Below are positions 43,150-52,250 of a DNA stretch of 64,000 nt, piece by piece; position 1 is the first letter of the stretch; each line of letters begins with the position of its first letter. This DNA comes from an uncultured Lachnospiraceae bacterium (GTDB lineage: Bacteria; Bacillota; Clostridia; Lachnospirales; Lachnospiraceae), in assembly GCA_947644545.1 (NCBI GenBank), contig CANRZW010000019.1, positions 1-64,000 of the forward strand, written 5' to 3'. The notes under the pieces are model-generated. The model did not search any database. It worked only from the letters and a program-made list of their open reading frames with translations, and had not been told where the DNA came from. Position numbers and translations under genes: made by a program.

Positions 43150-45375
43150 AAACAGGATCCAGGTGCTGAGGAAATAGCACACCAGCAGGATCGACAGAAT
43201 CAGTGCCGTGACGGCAATCTGCGCGGCCAGAGTCCGGAAACCGATATAGGCGGTGATCTGGTCTCGAATGGTCGTGAAGAAGTAGGCAGCCAGGACGGCA
43301 GCCGTCAGCACGGCAGCGGTCACGGGCAGGCCGAACCAGATGCGCAGCTGCTTTACGATCAGCTTCTCGATATCACGTTCCTCCACGCCCAGTTTCCGCA
43401 GTACGCCGAAGCGGCAGCGGTATTGTGAGGCGTCTGACAGCTGCTGCAGGGAGAGGATCGTCAGACAGATCACCATCAGGATGACGCCGCTGTAGGCCAT
43501 CATGGCATGGGTGGTGAAAATAGCCGCTTTCGAGCTGTTTACCTGCATGGTTCTGGTGCGGAGATAGTAATTGACACCCTCGTGGCCGGCGGGTTCTTCC
43601 GGATATCGTTCCATAAAGGTTTCCTGTAGCTGCAGGGCATCCTGATAGGCGATCGGCTCTTTCGTCTGCAGATAACGGTTTTGCATGACGGGAAGCAGCT
43701 GTTTGCAGACGGCGTCCGGGAAAATATAGATGACATCCGTGTAGCGGTTGTAGAGGGTTTCGCCCAGCACTTCCGTGTAATAGACGGGACTGCCGGTCAG
43801 TACGCCTGCATCGGTCTTTACCGTGCCATGTTCCGCCAGAAATTTCTCCCGGTAATCGGCAGTGGCGATCGGATGCCACTGGGTGGCAAATTCCTTTTCC
43901 CCAAGCGTTACAGGCGCGTAGCCCAGCATGGTCCGCAGAGTGTTGTAATCGGAGAGGGCGATGGCCGCCACCGGAAAATCTAATTTCACCCGGTTGCGAA
44001 ATTCTTCTCTGCGGGGCAGGTACAGGTGGAAGGTGCAGTCCATGTCAGGTTCTATCCCGTGTTCTTCCAGAAAATCGCTCACCGGTTCATAGCCCTTTGT
44101 GGGCAGGTCTTTTTCATCATAAACATTGTTATAAGCAGTGCTGATCTGTACATCATACAGGGCACGGATCTCAAGATAACCGGAAGCCCATTCGGTCAGC
44201 GCAGGTGCGACCAGGAAGAGGAAGAGCGACAGCACAAGCGTCAGGCAGATTAACGTCATGGTCTTGGCCGTGGTGGTCAGCCGGGAGATGATCTGTCCGA
44301 AGAAGAAAAGGTTCTGGCCGCTGTAGGTGTGGGCCGGCCTCTTCTCTTTCCAGAGACAGATGACTTCGCCTGCCAGGTAAAAAATGCCGCAGATCAGATA
44401 GATCAGGTCTGACAGCAGAAACATCAGATACGTGTTGGCGCCCGTGTCGAAACCCAGAGCGGAAGTGCCGAAAGAAATATGATAGCGGGCACAGACAGGG
44501 GGGACGCTGGCAGAGAAACAGATATTAAGTATGGTAAGGATCAGTTCCGGCACAAGAAGCCGGCGGAAGTTCCACGTGTTCTTCCGGACGGCTTTGGCGG
44601 CTAGCCAGATAAAGTGCCATGTAAAAGCCAGCAGAGGGGACAGGAGATTTCCCCAGAACATTACCCGTGCCGGCAGCGGGAAACGGGGATCGTAATATAA
44701 ATGCAGTTTGGAGATTCCCGAAAGCGTCATGGTAAGCAGAACGATGCCGTGCAGTACGGTGGCTGCCGGCATATAGCGGCTGTCGGCAAGCTGCGGGTCA
44801 TTTTGTCTGTCGGCGTAGAGCATGTCGATGACCTTGATCCGGCGCAGCGTGCGGACATTGAACAGACCGACCGCAAGCAGGCTTAGGGCAAAGAAGCACA
44901 CGGTAAAAAAGACCGTATCCGGAAACAACATAAAGGACAGCCGGAATGTCAGACCGTACTGGGACAGCAGCATGGCTGTGATCAGCTGGGAACAGAGCAT
45001 TCCGAGCACGATGCCTGCCAGAACACATACGGCGCCAAGTATGAAGGTTTCCGCAAAGAAAAGCCAGGCGATGGTCCGCTGTTCCATACCGAGTACGGAC
45101 TGTATTGCGAATTCTTTCTGTCGGCGTCTTAGCATGTAATTGTTCACATAGCGGATCAGGAACAGGAGCAGCAGCGTGATGCAGACGACAGCCAGCTTTA
45201 TGTTACTGCCCAGTATGGTAAAGTCGTATTCCGCACCCACCTCCGGCCTGTAATAGCGGCTGGTGATGGAAAGGAACGCATAAAAAAGCATGGAGCAGAT
45301 CGTCAGCGTGACGATATAGATCAAATAGTCTTTGGCGGAACGCTTCATATTCCGCAGGATTAGTTTAGCATACAT
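43129..45375 (-). CDS. BceB-type ABC permease
   Basis: A 748-residue permease with the BceB/VraG architecture: MYAKLILRNMKRSAKDYLIYIVTLT at the start, about ten helices, and one large external domain (about residues 420-620) between helices 7 and 8, the part that binds peptide antibiotics in studied systems. Coupling segment: KEFAIQSVLGMEQRTIAW. ATG 45375 is chosen because AGGAGGTGG lies 9 nt upstream; it overlaps the ATPase gene by 11 bp. Together with the ATPase, kinase and regulator on the same strand it makes a complete Bce-type detoxification module. Confidence 0.92.
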   Translation of the reverse strand: MYAKLILRNMKRSAKDYLIYIVTLTICSMLFYAFLSITSRYYRPEVGAEYDFTILGSNIKLAVVCITLLLLFLIRYVNNYMLRRRQKEFAIQSVLGMEQRTIAWLFFAETFILGAVCVLAGIVLGMLCSQLITAMLLSQYGLTFRLSFMLFPDTVFFTVCFFALSLLAVGLFNVRTLRRIKVIDMLYADRQNDPQLADSRYMPAATVLHGIVLLTMTLSGISKLHLYYDPRFPLPARVMFWGNLLSPLLAFTWHFIWLAAKAVRKNTWNFRRLLVPELILTILNICFSASVPPVCARYHISFGTSALGFDTGANTYLMFLLSDLIYLICGIFYLAGEVICLWKEKRPAHTYSGQNLFFFGQIISRLTTTAKTMTLICLTLVLSLFLFLVAPALTEWASGYLEIRALYDVQISTAYNNVYDEKDLPTKGYEPVSDFLEEHGIEPDMDCTFHLYLPRREEFRNRVKLDFPVAAIALSDYNTLRTMLGYAPVTLGEKEFATQWHPIATADYREKFLAEHGTVKTDAGVLTGSPVYYTEVLGETLYNRYTDVIYIFPDAVCKQLLPVMQNRYLQTKEPIAYQDALQLQETFMERYPEEPAGHEGVNYYLRTRTMQVNSSKAAIFTTHAMMAYSGVILMVICLTILSLQQLSDASQYRCRFGVLRKLGVEERDIEKLIVKQLRIWFGLPVTAAVLTAAVLAAYFFTTIRDQITAYIGFRTLAAQIAVTALILSILLVCYFLSTWILFKRAVGE

Positions 45376-46132
45376 TAGTCTGTCCACCTCCTGACATTGT
45401 AAGGACACTTAAGATCTTCTCATAGAAGACTTTGCGGGAATCGCAGCCCTTGTTCAGTTCCGTGAGAACACGGCCGTCCTTTAAGAACAGGATCCGGCTG
45501 GCATAGCTGGCGGAAAAGGCGTCATGGGTCACCAGCAGGATGGTGGCATTCAGCGTCTCGTTGATGCCAAGAAGGGTGGAGAGCAGCATCTGGGCAGCAT
45601 GGCTGTCCAGGGCGCCGGTAGGTTCGTCCGCCAGCAGTAATTTCGGGTTTCCGATTAACGCGCGGGCACAGGCGCAGCGCTGTTTCTGGCCGCCGGACAC
45701 CTGATAAGGATATTTGTGTAGAAATTCGGCGATGTTCAGTCTGACAGCCATTTCCTGTACGCGGGGGCCGATCTCGTGAAGAGGCGTTTGATTGATGGTC
45801 AGCGCCAGGGAGATGTTTTCTTCCAGGGTCAGGGTGTCAAGCAGATTGAAATCCTGGAAAATAAATCCCAGATTCTCCCGGCGGAAGCGTGCCAGCTGTT
45901 TGGGTTTTAAGTCTGTCACATCGGTCTGTTCCAGATAGATACGGCCGGCGCTTACGGTGTCGATGGTGGAGATGCAGTTAAGAAGGGTGGTCTTGCCGGA
46001 TCCGGAAGCGCCCATGATTGCCAGGAATTCACCCTTTTCCACGCAGAAGCTGATGTCCTGGATGGCCTGGGTGAGATTGCCTTCGTTTCCATAGTATTTT
46101 TGGATATGCTCCAGTTTCAGGACTGGTTTCAT
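45365..46132 (-). CDS. BceA-type ABC ATP-binding protein
   Basis: A 255-residue ATPase with Walker A MGASGSGKTTLLN, Q-loop FIFQDFNLLDTL, signature VSGGQKQRCACARAL, Walker B LLLADEPTGALDS and H-loop VTHDAF; the GALDS sequence is typical of BceA proteins. ATG 46132 has AAAGGAGGT upstream. Its promoter carries a CTTACAA...TTGTAAG operator. It energises the BceB-like permease and is needed for both removal and flux-sensing of peptide antibiotics in the family. Confidence 0.94.
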   Translation of the reverse strand: MKPVLKLEHIQKYYGNEGNLTQAIQDISFCVEKGEFLAIMGASGSGKTTLLNCISTIDTVSAGRIYLEQTDVTDLKPKQLARFRRENLGFIFQDFNLLDTLTLEENISLALTINQTPLHEIGPRVQEMAVRLNIAEFLHKYPYQVSGGQKQRCACARALIGNPKLLLADEPTGALDSHAAQMLLSTLLGINETLNATILLVTHDAFSASYASRILFLKDGRVLTELNKGCDSRKVFYEKILSVLTMSGGGQTNVC

Positions 46133-46163
46133 AATTAGTTTACCTCCTTTTTTGTATGGTTCC

Positions 46164-46228
46164 ATTGTAGCGTGAGAAGGGTGCGCGCCGTATGTCTTTT
46201 TCTTACAAAGTTCTAACAAAATTGTAAG
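46164..46228 (-). promoter_or_regulatory. BceR-type operator and -10 of the bceAB-like operon
   Basis: On the minus strand CTTACAATTTTGTTAG (46228-46213) is a one-mismatch copy of the CTTACA-N4-TGTAAG palindrome, and a further GTAAG ends at 46202; the outer arms CTTACAA/TTGTAAG are perfect. The -10 TACAAT (46169-46164) starts 32 nt beyond 46202, the same spacing as at 39160 and 55916. Confidence 0.7.
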
Positions 46229-46274
46229 ATATTGGCGGCGGGCAGCAAAGAATAACGAAGTGCAGGAATGGATG

Positions 46275-47321
46275 TCACCCCTGCACCTGATCGATTAAAT
46301 CATTGATATAGAAAGAGAGTACGATGGTGGTTTCGGCAGAAGAGTGGACTTGCAGACCAATCTCGAGCTTGTCGCACAATCGTTTGCACAGATACAGGCC
46401 AAGACCGGTGGAACCCTGTCTGAGCCGTCCGTTACGGCCGGTGAACCCTTTATCGAAGACATACGGCAGGTCGCTTTCCGGTATGCCGATGCCGTTGTCC
46501 AAGATATACAGGAACACGGTACCGCCCTGGCGTGCCGTGCAAAATTGTATTGCGGGCGTTACAGAATCTTCGGAAGCGGATTGTGCCGCAGAATCCATTC
46601 GGCGGTATTTTACGGCGTTGGCAATGAACTGGTTTAAGATAAAACGCAGCCACTTTTCGTCGGAGAAGACGGTCTGGCTGCTTTGTGCCACATCGACGGC
46701 CACATGTTCCTGCTGCAGCAGATATTTGTTGTCCGAGACAGCCTGGTGGATGACGTCGGTGAGGATAATCTCGCGGATGGAGAAGTCTTTCTCCGTGTGT
46801 TCGCTGCGGGCGTAGTAGAGCGCCTGCTCCGTGTAGGCATTGGTCTTTTCTAACTGGGCTAACAGCTCTCTTGTATAAGGCGTGCGGTTGTTCTCGCAAA
46901 GCAGTCTCATGGCGGTGATGGGCGTCTTGATCTCGTGGATCCATTGTTCGATATAGTCCCGGTAGGCTGTCCGATCACGCGTTACGGCGCCAATCTCCTC
47001 CAACATGGATTTCCCGGCCAGCTTCAAAAGCCGGTGGAAGACCTGATCCTCCGCGCGCCAGGGGGAGTTCATGACCTCGAAGATCAGATAACGCTGGTCC
47101 AGCTGTTCCGCCGTCTGCAGCAGCCTGTCCAATTCCCTCTTGCGCTGTCTGCAGCCGGTAAAGGTGCACAGGAGCAGGAGGAGGATCCAGAAGAGCAGGA
47201 TCAGCAGGATGGTATCCCGGCTGCTGCCGGTGGCCGTCAGGAAAATGGAGAGCAGCAGCATACACAGAACATGCAGGATAAAATAGGGAATGCGGTTTTT
47301 CCAGTAAAGTCTTGTATTCAT
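46275..47321 (-). CDS. BceS-type intramembrane-sensing histidine kinase
   Basis: A 348-residue kinase. Two N-terminal helices (residues about 12-32 and 36-56) are joined by a turn of only a few residues, so there is no external sensor; such kinases read the activity of their BceAB transporter. The phosphoacceptor motif is IEQWIHEIKTPITAMRL, the N box FILNQFIANAVKYRR, G1 ILDNGIGIPESDL and G2 STGLGLYLCKRLCDKL. It is coupled to the regulator gene by an ATGA overlap. Confidence 0.93.
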   Translation of the reverse strand: MNTRLYWKNRIPYFILHVLCMLLLSIFLTATGSSRDTILLILLFWILLLLLCTFTGCRQRKRELDRLLQTAEQLDQRYLIFEVMNSPWRAEDQVFHRLLKLAGKSMLEEIGAVTRDRTAYRDYIEQWIHEIKTPITAMRLLCENNRTPYTRELLAQLEKTNAYTEQALYYARSEHTEKDFSIREIILTDVIHQAVSDNKYLLQQEHVAVDVAQSSQTVFSDEKWLRFILNQFIANAVKYRRMDSAAQSASEDSVTPAIQFCTARQGGTVFLYILDNGIGIPESDLPYVFDKGFTGRNGRLRQGSTGLGLYLCKRLCDKLEIGLQVHSSAETTIVLSFYINDLIDQVQG

Positions 47322-47989
47322 AAAGTATACCCCTGCCGGTGCCTGGTCTTGATAAAGTCGGTGAGGCCGATTGCTGCAAGCTTCTCCCGGATTCGATTGA
47401 TATTGACGCTTAGGGCGTTATCATCCACATAGAGGCGATTGTCCCAGAGATAATCGATCAGGTCATTGCGGGAACAGATCTTCCCGGCGTGTCGAAACAG
47501 GAAAACAAGGATTTTCAGTTCGTTTTTCGTCAGTTCAATCTGACTGCCCTGATATGCGAGAGTGCTGCTTTCCGGATGGAGCGTGGCGCCCTGCCAGCGT
47601 AAAGTCTCTTCCCGGCCATGTTCATAGGCCCGTTTCAGAAGAGCGGAGATCTTTGCGAGCAGGATGGCGGTATTGTAAGGTTTGGTGATAAACGCATCGC
47701 CACCAAGGAGGATACTGTTCAGCTCGTCCATATCCGTATTGCAGCTTGTGACGAAGATGATTGGCAGGTCGGAGAAGGTCCGTATCTTGGAACAGACAGA
47801 CAGGCCGCTTTCTCCGGGGAGCTTGATATCTAACAGGAGCAGATGAGGATGTTTGTTTCCTGCGATGTCGATGATCTCGTCGGGCCGGTCGGCAGTTATG
47901 GTGTCATAACCGTTTCCGCGCAGAAGTGTCTGTAACTGGGAGCGGATGACGGGGTCATCTTCGGCGATCAATATTTGATAGGGTGACAT
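47318..47989 (-). CDS. BceR-type response regulator
   Basis: A 223-residue OmpR-family regulator with Asp11/Asp12 in ILIAEDDPVI, phospho-Asp54 in LLLLDIKLPGESG, Lys in FITKPYNTAIL and a C-terminal winged helix (ELTKNELKILVFLFRHAGKI, DFIKTRHRQGYTL). The divergent neighbour is glutamine synthetase, 210 bp away. It would activate the transporter promoter at 46164-46228. ATG 47989 has AGGAAAG upstream. Confidence 0.93.
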   Translation of the reverse strand: MSPYQILIAEDDPVIRSQLQTLLRGNGYDTITADRPDEIIDIAGNKHPHLLLLDIKLPGESGLSVCSKIRTFSDLPIIFVTSCNTDMDELNSILLGGDAFITKPYNTAILLAKISALLKRAYEHGREETLRWQGATLHPESSTLAYQGSQIELTKNELKILVFLFRHAGKICSRNDLIDYLWDNRLYVDDNALSVNINRIREKLAAIGLTDFIKTRHRQGYTL

Positions 47990-48047
47990 GGCAATCTTTC
48001 CTTTCCGGATCCTTTTCCTGTTTGCGATCATTCATCATATCATATTC

Positions 48048-48085
48048 ATCATGTCATGATAATCCAATGAATTGTGATAATTCAT
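48048..48085. promoter_or_regulatory. Palindromes in the bceR-glnA divergent interval
   Basis: ATCATG-T-CATGAT (48048-48060) and ATGAATT-GTGAT-AATTCAT (48067-48085) are perfect inverted repeats just upstream of the glnA promoter. The second is a good candidate for a nitrogen or glutamine regulator site. The preceding 48030-48060 is a run of ATCAT-like repeats. Confidence 0.5.
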
Positions 48086-48099
48086 TGCAGAAGAATCGC

Positions 48100-48128
48100 T
48101 TTACACCTTTCGCAAAATCCACTACAAT
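48100..48128 (+). promoter_or_regulatory. Sigma-A promoter of glnA
   Basis: TTTACA (48100-48105), 17 bases, TACAAT (48123-48128). It starts 14 nt downstream of the ATGAATT palindrome. Confidence 0.75.
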
Positions 48129-48199
48129 AAGTATACAGGTAATCCTACGATGTGGCAAGGAAGAGAAGACTAAGAAATGATAACGAGGAGGACGGGGTT

Positions 48200-49636
48200 A
48201 TGGACAGAAGTAAGGCAATCAGGCAGCTGTGCGAAGAGCAGAATATCCGTATGATCGATTTCAAGATGACGGATATCGACGGAAGATGGCGGCACATCAC
48301 CATTCCGGTGGAGCGGTTTGGCGAGGACACGTTTACATACGGGATCGGGTTCGACGGTTCCAATTACGGGTATGCGCCGATCGAGAAGAGCGATATGGTG
48401 TTTTTGCCGGATCCGGATACCGCTTATGTGGATCCCTTTGCGACAGTGCCCACATTGACGATGTGCGGTAACGTGTGTACGATCGGCCAGGGGGAGAATA
48501 AGCCTTTCGATCAGTATCCGAAGAACGTGAGCCTGCGGGCGGTGGAATATATGAAAGAGAGCGGCATCGCGGACCGCATGATCATCGGACCGGAATTCGA
48601 GTTTTATCTGTTGGACAGTGCGCGGTTTGAGGTAAATCCGCAGCAGTGCGGATACCAGATCAATACCAGACAGGCGGAGTGGAACTGCAGTATGGATATA
48701 TACAGGCAGGGGAACAACGGCTACGAGGTGCCCTACAAGGGCGGTTATCATGTGGCAGCGCCGCAGGATGTGGGTTATGACCTTAGAAGCCGTATGTGTA
48801 TGATGATGGAGGACTGGGGTATCCGTGTGAAGTACCATCATCATGAGGTAGGCGGCCCGGGGCAGATGGAGATCGAAGTGGAGCTGGCGGATATGCCGGC
48901 CATGGCGGATAACACTATGATCATCAAATATATCATCAAGAACCTGGCGGCCAGAGAGGGCAAGACGGCTACCTTTATGCCCAAACCCATCTACCAGGAG
49001 GCGGGCAGCGGACTGCATGTGCATATGCTGTTGTTAAAAGACGGAAAACCGTTGTTCTACGACGCGGAAGGGTATTCGGGGTTAAGCCGCACGGCTCATT
49101 ATTTTATCGGTGGTCTGTTAAAGCATATCGCTTCCCTGTGCGCTTTTACCAATCCTTCCACCAATTCCTTCAAGCGTCTGGTGCCGGGGTTTGAAGCGCC
49201 GGTGACGGTGGGGTATGCCACCTCCAACCGCAGTGCGGTCATTCGTATTCCGGCCTATGCCAAGTCGCCCGAGGCGAAGCGCTTCGAGCTGCGCAATCCC
49301 GATGCGACGGCCAATCCGTATTATGCCTATGCGGCGATCCTGATGGCGGGGCTGGACGGCATCGAGAACCGGATCGATCCGGAAGCAAACGGCTGGGGAC
49401 CTTATGATTTCAATCTTTATACCTTGTCTGAGGAAGAGCAGAAGAAGATCAAGGGCCTGCCGAAATCTTTGGGCGAGGCGTTGGACGCGCTGGAAGCGGA
49501 TCATGATTATCTGACGAAGGGCGGCGTCTTCCCGCAGAGGCTGATCGATATCTGGGTAGCACGTAAGCGCGGCGAACTTAAGAAGCTGGAGCAGATCCCG
49601 AATCCGGCAGAGTTTAAGATGTATTATGATCTGTAG
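48200..49636 (+). CDS. glnA: Type I glutamine synthetase
   Basis: A 478-residue glutamate-ammonia ligase that assimilates ammonium in the cytoplasm. Signature segments are the N-terminal GFDGSNYGYAPIEKSDM, the metal site GPEFEFYL, ATP-site KPIYQEAGSGLHVHML and PGFEAPVTVGYATSNRSA, then KRFELRNPDATANPYYAYAAIL. Length, and the NLYTLSEEEQ segment at the place of the adenylylation motif NLYxLPPEE, are closer to GSI-beta than to the usual Bacillota GSI-alpha. The GSI-alpha feedback Arg (RIEESDM) is replaced (PIEKSDM). ATG 48200 is fixed by AGGAGG. It has its own promoter, with a palindromic site upstream. Confidence 0.94.
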   Translation: MDRSKAIRQLCEEQNIRMIDFKMTDIDGRWRHITIPVERFGEDTFTYGIGFDGSNYGYAPIEKSDMVFLPDPDTAYVDPFATVPTLTMCGNVCTIGQGENKPFDQYPKNVSLRAVEYMKESGIADRMIIGPEFEFYLLDSARFEVNPQQCGYQINTRQAEWNCSMDIYRQGNNGYEVPYKGGYHVAAPQDVGYDLRSRMCMMMEDWGIRVKYHHHEVGGPGQMEIEVELADMPAMADNTMIIKYIIKNLAAREGKTATFMPKPIYQEAGSGLHVHMLLLKDGKPLFYDAEGYSGLSRTAHYFIGGLLKHIASLCAFTNPSTNSFKRLVPGFEAPVTVGYATSNRSAVIRIPAYAKSPEAKRFELRNPDATANPYYAYAAILMAGLDGIENRIDPEANGWGPYDFNLYTLSEEEQKKIKGLPKSLGEALDALEADHDYLTKGGVFPQRLIDIWVARKRGELKKLEQIPNPAEFKMYYDL

Positions 49637-49647
49637 AAAGACAGGAA

Positions 49648-49686
49648 GTTACCCTGAGATGTCAAAGAGTGGCGTCTTAGGGTAAC
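49648..49686 (+). terminator. Hairpin after glnA
   Basis: GTTACCCT (49648-49655) pairs with AGGGTAAC (49679-49686), extended by AGA/TCT after one mismatch. No T-tract follows, so it may be a 3'-end stabilising structure more than an efficient terminator. Confidence 0.5.
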
Positions 49687-49727
49687 AAAGCAAGATATTT
49701 ATTAAAGAGAGTGATATTTTAGGAATC

Positions 49728-51056
49728 ATGAACTATGATCTGACAGAAGGAAAAATCGTACATAAGCTGCTGAGGTTTGCATTCCCCATCATGGTGGGGA
49801 ATCTGCTCCAGCAGCTGTATAATGTTGTGGACACTTTGATCGTTGGGAGGTATCTGGGAGAAAATGCGCTGGCGGCGGTGGGATCTTCGTATACGCTGAT
49901 GGTGTTTATTACGTCTATCATCATCGGGCTGTGCATGGGCAGCAGCGCCTTTTTCTCCATACAGTTTGGCAGCAGGGATCAGGACAGGCTGGAAAAAGGA
50001 ATCTATATTGCGTTTTTGTCTATCGGACTGGTAGCGGTGGTATTGAATGTGGCAGTGTATCTTGGTATGAGCGGGATTCTCGTCTTTCTGCGCGTGCCGG
50101 GTGAGGTGACGGCGCTGATGCGGGAGTATCTGGTATGGATCTTTGCCGGGATCATGGCGGTGTTCTTCTATAATTTTGTGGCCAATCTGCTGCGGGCGGT
50201 AGGTAATTCGGTAGTGCCGCTTCTGTTTCTGGCGGTGTCGGCGCTGGCTAATATCGTGCTGGATCTGCTTTTTATCAGAGGCTTTGGCTGGGGTGTGGGC
50301 GGCGCTGCGTCGGCTACGGTCATCTCCCAGTATCTGGCGGGCATCGGCATCGCAGTATATTATTTGAGGAAATATCCAAAGCTTCGGGTCTCCGGGAAGA
50401 ATTGTCGGTTTGACTTGCAAATCCTGAAAGAGCTGGCGGGACTTTCGTCTCTGACCTGTCTGCAGCAGTCTATCATGAATTTCGGTATTCTGATGGTACA
50501 GGGGCTGGTCAACAGCTTTGGCCCGGTGGTGATGGCGGCCTTTGCGGCGGCGGTGAAGATCGACTCCTTTGCGTATGCGCCGGTGCAGGATTTCGGCAAT
50601 GCCTTTTCCACCTATGTGGCGCAGAATTACGGTGCAGGTAAGACGGAGCGGATCCGCAGGGGCATGAAAGATGCAGTCTTAAGCGCTTTTGTCTTCTGCC
50701 TTGTTATCTCTGTGTTGGTGGTGGTATTTGCGAAACCGCTGATGGGGTTATTCTTAAAGGCGGAGAGTGCCAGGGCAATTGCAGTCGGCGTGGGATATCT
50801 GCGTATCGAGGGAGCCTTCTATTTCGGCATCGGTCTGCTGTTTTTGTTCTACGGTTATTATCGCGCCGTGCATAAGCCGGGTATTTCCGTGGTTCTTACG
50901 GTGGTCTCTCTGGGCACAAGAGTGGCGCTGGCCTATGCACTGTCGTCGATTGAGGCGGTGGGTGTGACCGGTATCTGGATGTCCGTGCCCATCGGATGGA
51001 TTCTGGCGGATCTGGCGGGAGCGTGGTATTACTTCCGTGGCCGCAGGAAAGAGTAG
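49728..51056 (+). CDS. MATE-family multidrug/cation exporter
   Basis: A 442-residue membrane protein with 12 predicted helices in two homologous halves. The MATE start is typical: LLRFAFPIMVGNLLQQLYNVVDTLIVGRYLG, followed by AAVGSSYTLMVF; the second half begins ELAGLSSLTCLQQSIMNFGILMVQGLVNSFG. MATE proteins export cationic drugs or metabolites using a Na+ or H+ gradient. The short distance from glnA (91 nt with a hairpin) leaves open whether it has a separate promoter. The substrate is unknown. Confidence 0.93.
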   Translation: MNYDLTEGKIVHKLLRFAFPIMVGNLLQQLYNVVDTLIVGRYLGENALAAVGSSYTLMVFITSIIIGLCMGSSAFFSIQFGSRDQDRLEKGIYIAFLSIGLVAVVLNVAVYLGMSGILVFLRVPGEVTALMREYLVWIFAGIMAVFFYNFVANLLRAVGNSVVPLLFLAVSALANIVLDLLFIRGFGWGVGGAASATVISQYLAGIGIAVYYLRKYPKLRVSGKNCRFDLQILKELAGLSSLTCLQQSIMNFGILMVQGLVNSFGPVVMAAFAAAVKIDSFAYAPVQDFGNAFSTYVAQNYGAGKTERIRRGMKDAVLSAFVFCLVISVLVVVFAKPLMGLFLKAESARAIAVGVGYLRIEGAFYFGIGLLFLFYGYYRAVHKPGISVVLTVVSLGTRVALAYALSSIEAVGVTGIWMSVPIGWILADLAGAWYYFRGRRKE

Positions 51057-51149
51057 GGCGGCGTTGGTTTTTGTATCATATAAATGAGTAAATTCCATAT
51101 GTTTTGTCATATAATAAGGCAGGCCTACAAGATATAAGGAGGTAATGAT

Positions 51150-52124
51150 ATGTGTACGGCAGCAACTTATATGACGAAAGACTTCTACTTCGGACGGACA
51201 TTGGATTATGATTTTTCTTATGGCGATGAGATCGCGGTAACGCCTCGCAGGTATCCCCTGCGGTTTCGGAGTATGGGAATTTTGGATGAGCACTATGCGA
51301 TCATCGGCATGGCGCATGTGGTGGACGATTATCCGCTGTATTATGACGCGGTGAATGAAAAGGGGCTGGGGATGGCCGGCCTGAATTTCGTGGGAAACGC
51401 GAAGTATGGAAACTGGGTTCGGGATAAGGAGAATGTGGCTTCCTTTGAACTGATTCCCTGGCTTCTGGGACAGTGCGGCACGGTGAAAGAGGTGCGGACG
51501 CTGCTTGACAAGATCAATATTACCGATGAACCGTTCAACAAGGATCTGCCCGCCGCGCAGCTGCACTGGCTGATCGCGGACAGGGAGGAAGCGGTTACGG
51601 TGGAGGCGATGGCGGCCGGTCTGAAAGTGGAAGAGAACCCGGTAGGGATCCTGACCAACAATCCGCCCTTCGGTGAGCAGATGTTTTATCTGAACAACTA
51701 TATGGCCCTATCCCCGAAGGCACCCACCAATCATTTCTGCGATAAACTTAAACTGCAGACTTACAGCCGTGGCATGGGGGCCATCGGATTACCGGGGGAT
51801 CTGTCTTCCCAGTCCCGTTTCGTCAGAGCGGCTTTTGTGAAAATGAATTCTGTCTCCGGGGACACGGAGGCGGAGAGCGTAAGCCAGTTTTTTCATATCC
51901 TGGGGTCTGTGGATCAACCGCGGGGATGCTGCGTGCTGGAGGACGGGCAGTATGAGGTGACGATCTTTACATCCTGCTGCAATACGGATAAGGGGATTTA
52001 CTACTATACTACCTATGGGAATCATCAGATTACGGCGGTGGATATGCACAGAGAGAACCTGAACGGCACGGCGCTGATCCGGTACGAGCCGGTAGAGAGC
52101 GAACAGATCCGAATGCAGAATTAG
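51150..52124 (+). CDS. Choloylglycine hydrolase family protein (bile salt hydrolase-like)
   Basis: A 324-residue Ntn hydrolase. The nucleophile is Cys2, exposed after Met removal (MCTAATY). Other family active-site residues are visible: Arg16 (FGRTLDYD), Asp19/Asp21, an Asn in AGLNFVGNA, Asn in GILTNNPPF and Arg in SQSRFVRAAF. It has no signal peptide, so it acts in the cytoplasm. The likely reaction is release of glycine or taurine from conjugated bile acids; penicillin V acylases of the same family cannot be excluded, though the sequence looks like clostridial bile salt hydrolases. The RBS is AAGGAGG. It is a single gene with a TATAAT-like element about 40 nt upstream. Confidence 0.92.
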   Translation: MCTAATYMTKDFYFGRTLDYDFSYGDEIAVTPRRYPLRFRSMGILDEHYAIIGMAHVVDDYPLYYDAVNEKGLGMAGLNFVGNAKYGNWVRDKENVASFELIPWLLGQCGTVKEVRTLLDKINITDEPFNKDLPAAQLHWLIADREEAVTVEAMAAGLKVEENPVGILTNNPPFGEQMFYLNNYMALSPKAPTNHFCDKLKLQTYSRGMGAIGLPGDLSSQSRFVRAAFVKMNSVSGDTEAESVSQFFHILGSVDQPRGCCVLEDGQYEVTIFTSCCNTDKGIYYYTTYGNHQITAVDMHRENLNGTALIRYEPVESEQIRMQN

Positions 52125-52126
52125 GC

Positions 52127-52155
52127 TTGCTATGACAGGGAAAATTTGCTATACT
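52127..52155 (+). promoter_or_regulatory. Promoter of the tandem-receiver gene
   Basis: TTGCTA (52127-52132), 17 bases, TATACT (52150-52155), leaving a leader of about 90 nt. Confidence 0.65.
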
Positions 52156-52250
52156 CAACAATATGAAAAGCACACCTGCGGGCAGCGTTACAGGAAGGAT
52201 GCTGGTGCGCTATACAGAATATACAGTTGCTTGATTAGGAGAGGATAAAG

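Noticed and set aside
48030-48060. ATCAT-type short repeats as an origin-like or iteron array
   Set aside because: Only a few imperfect units, no DnaA-box pattern and no replication gene nearby; better read as AT-rich promoter-upstream sequence.
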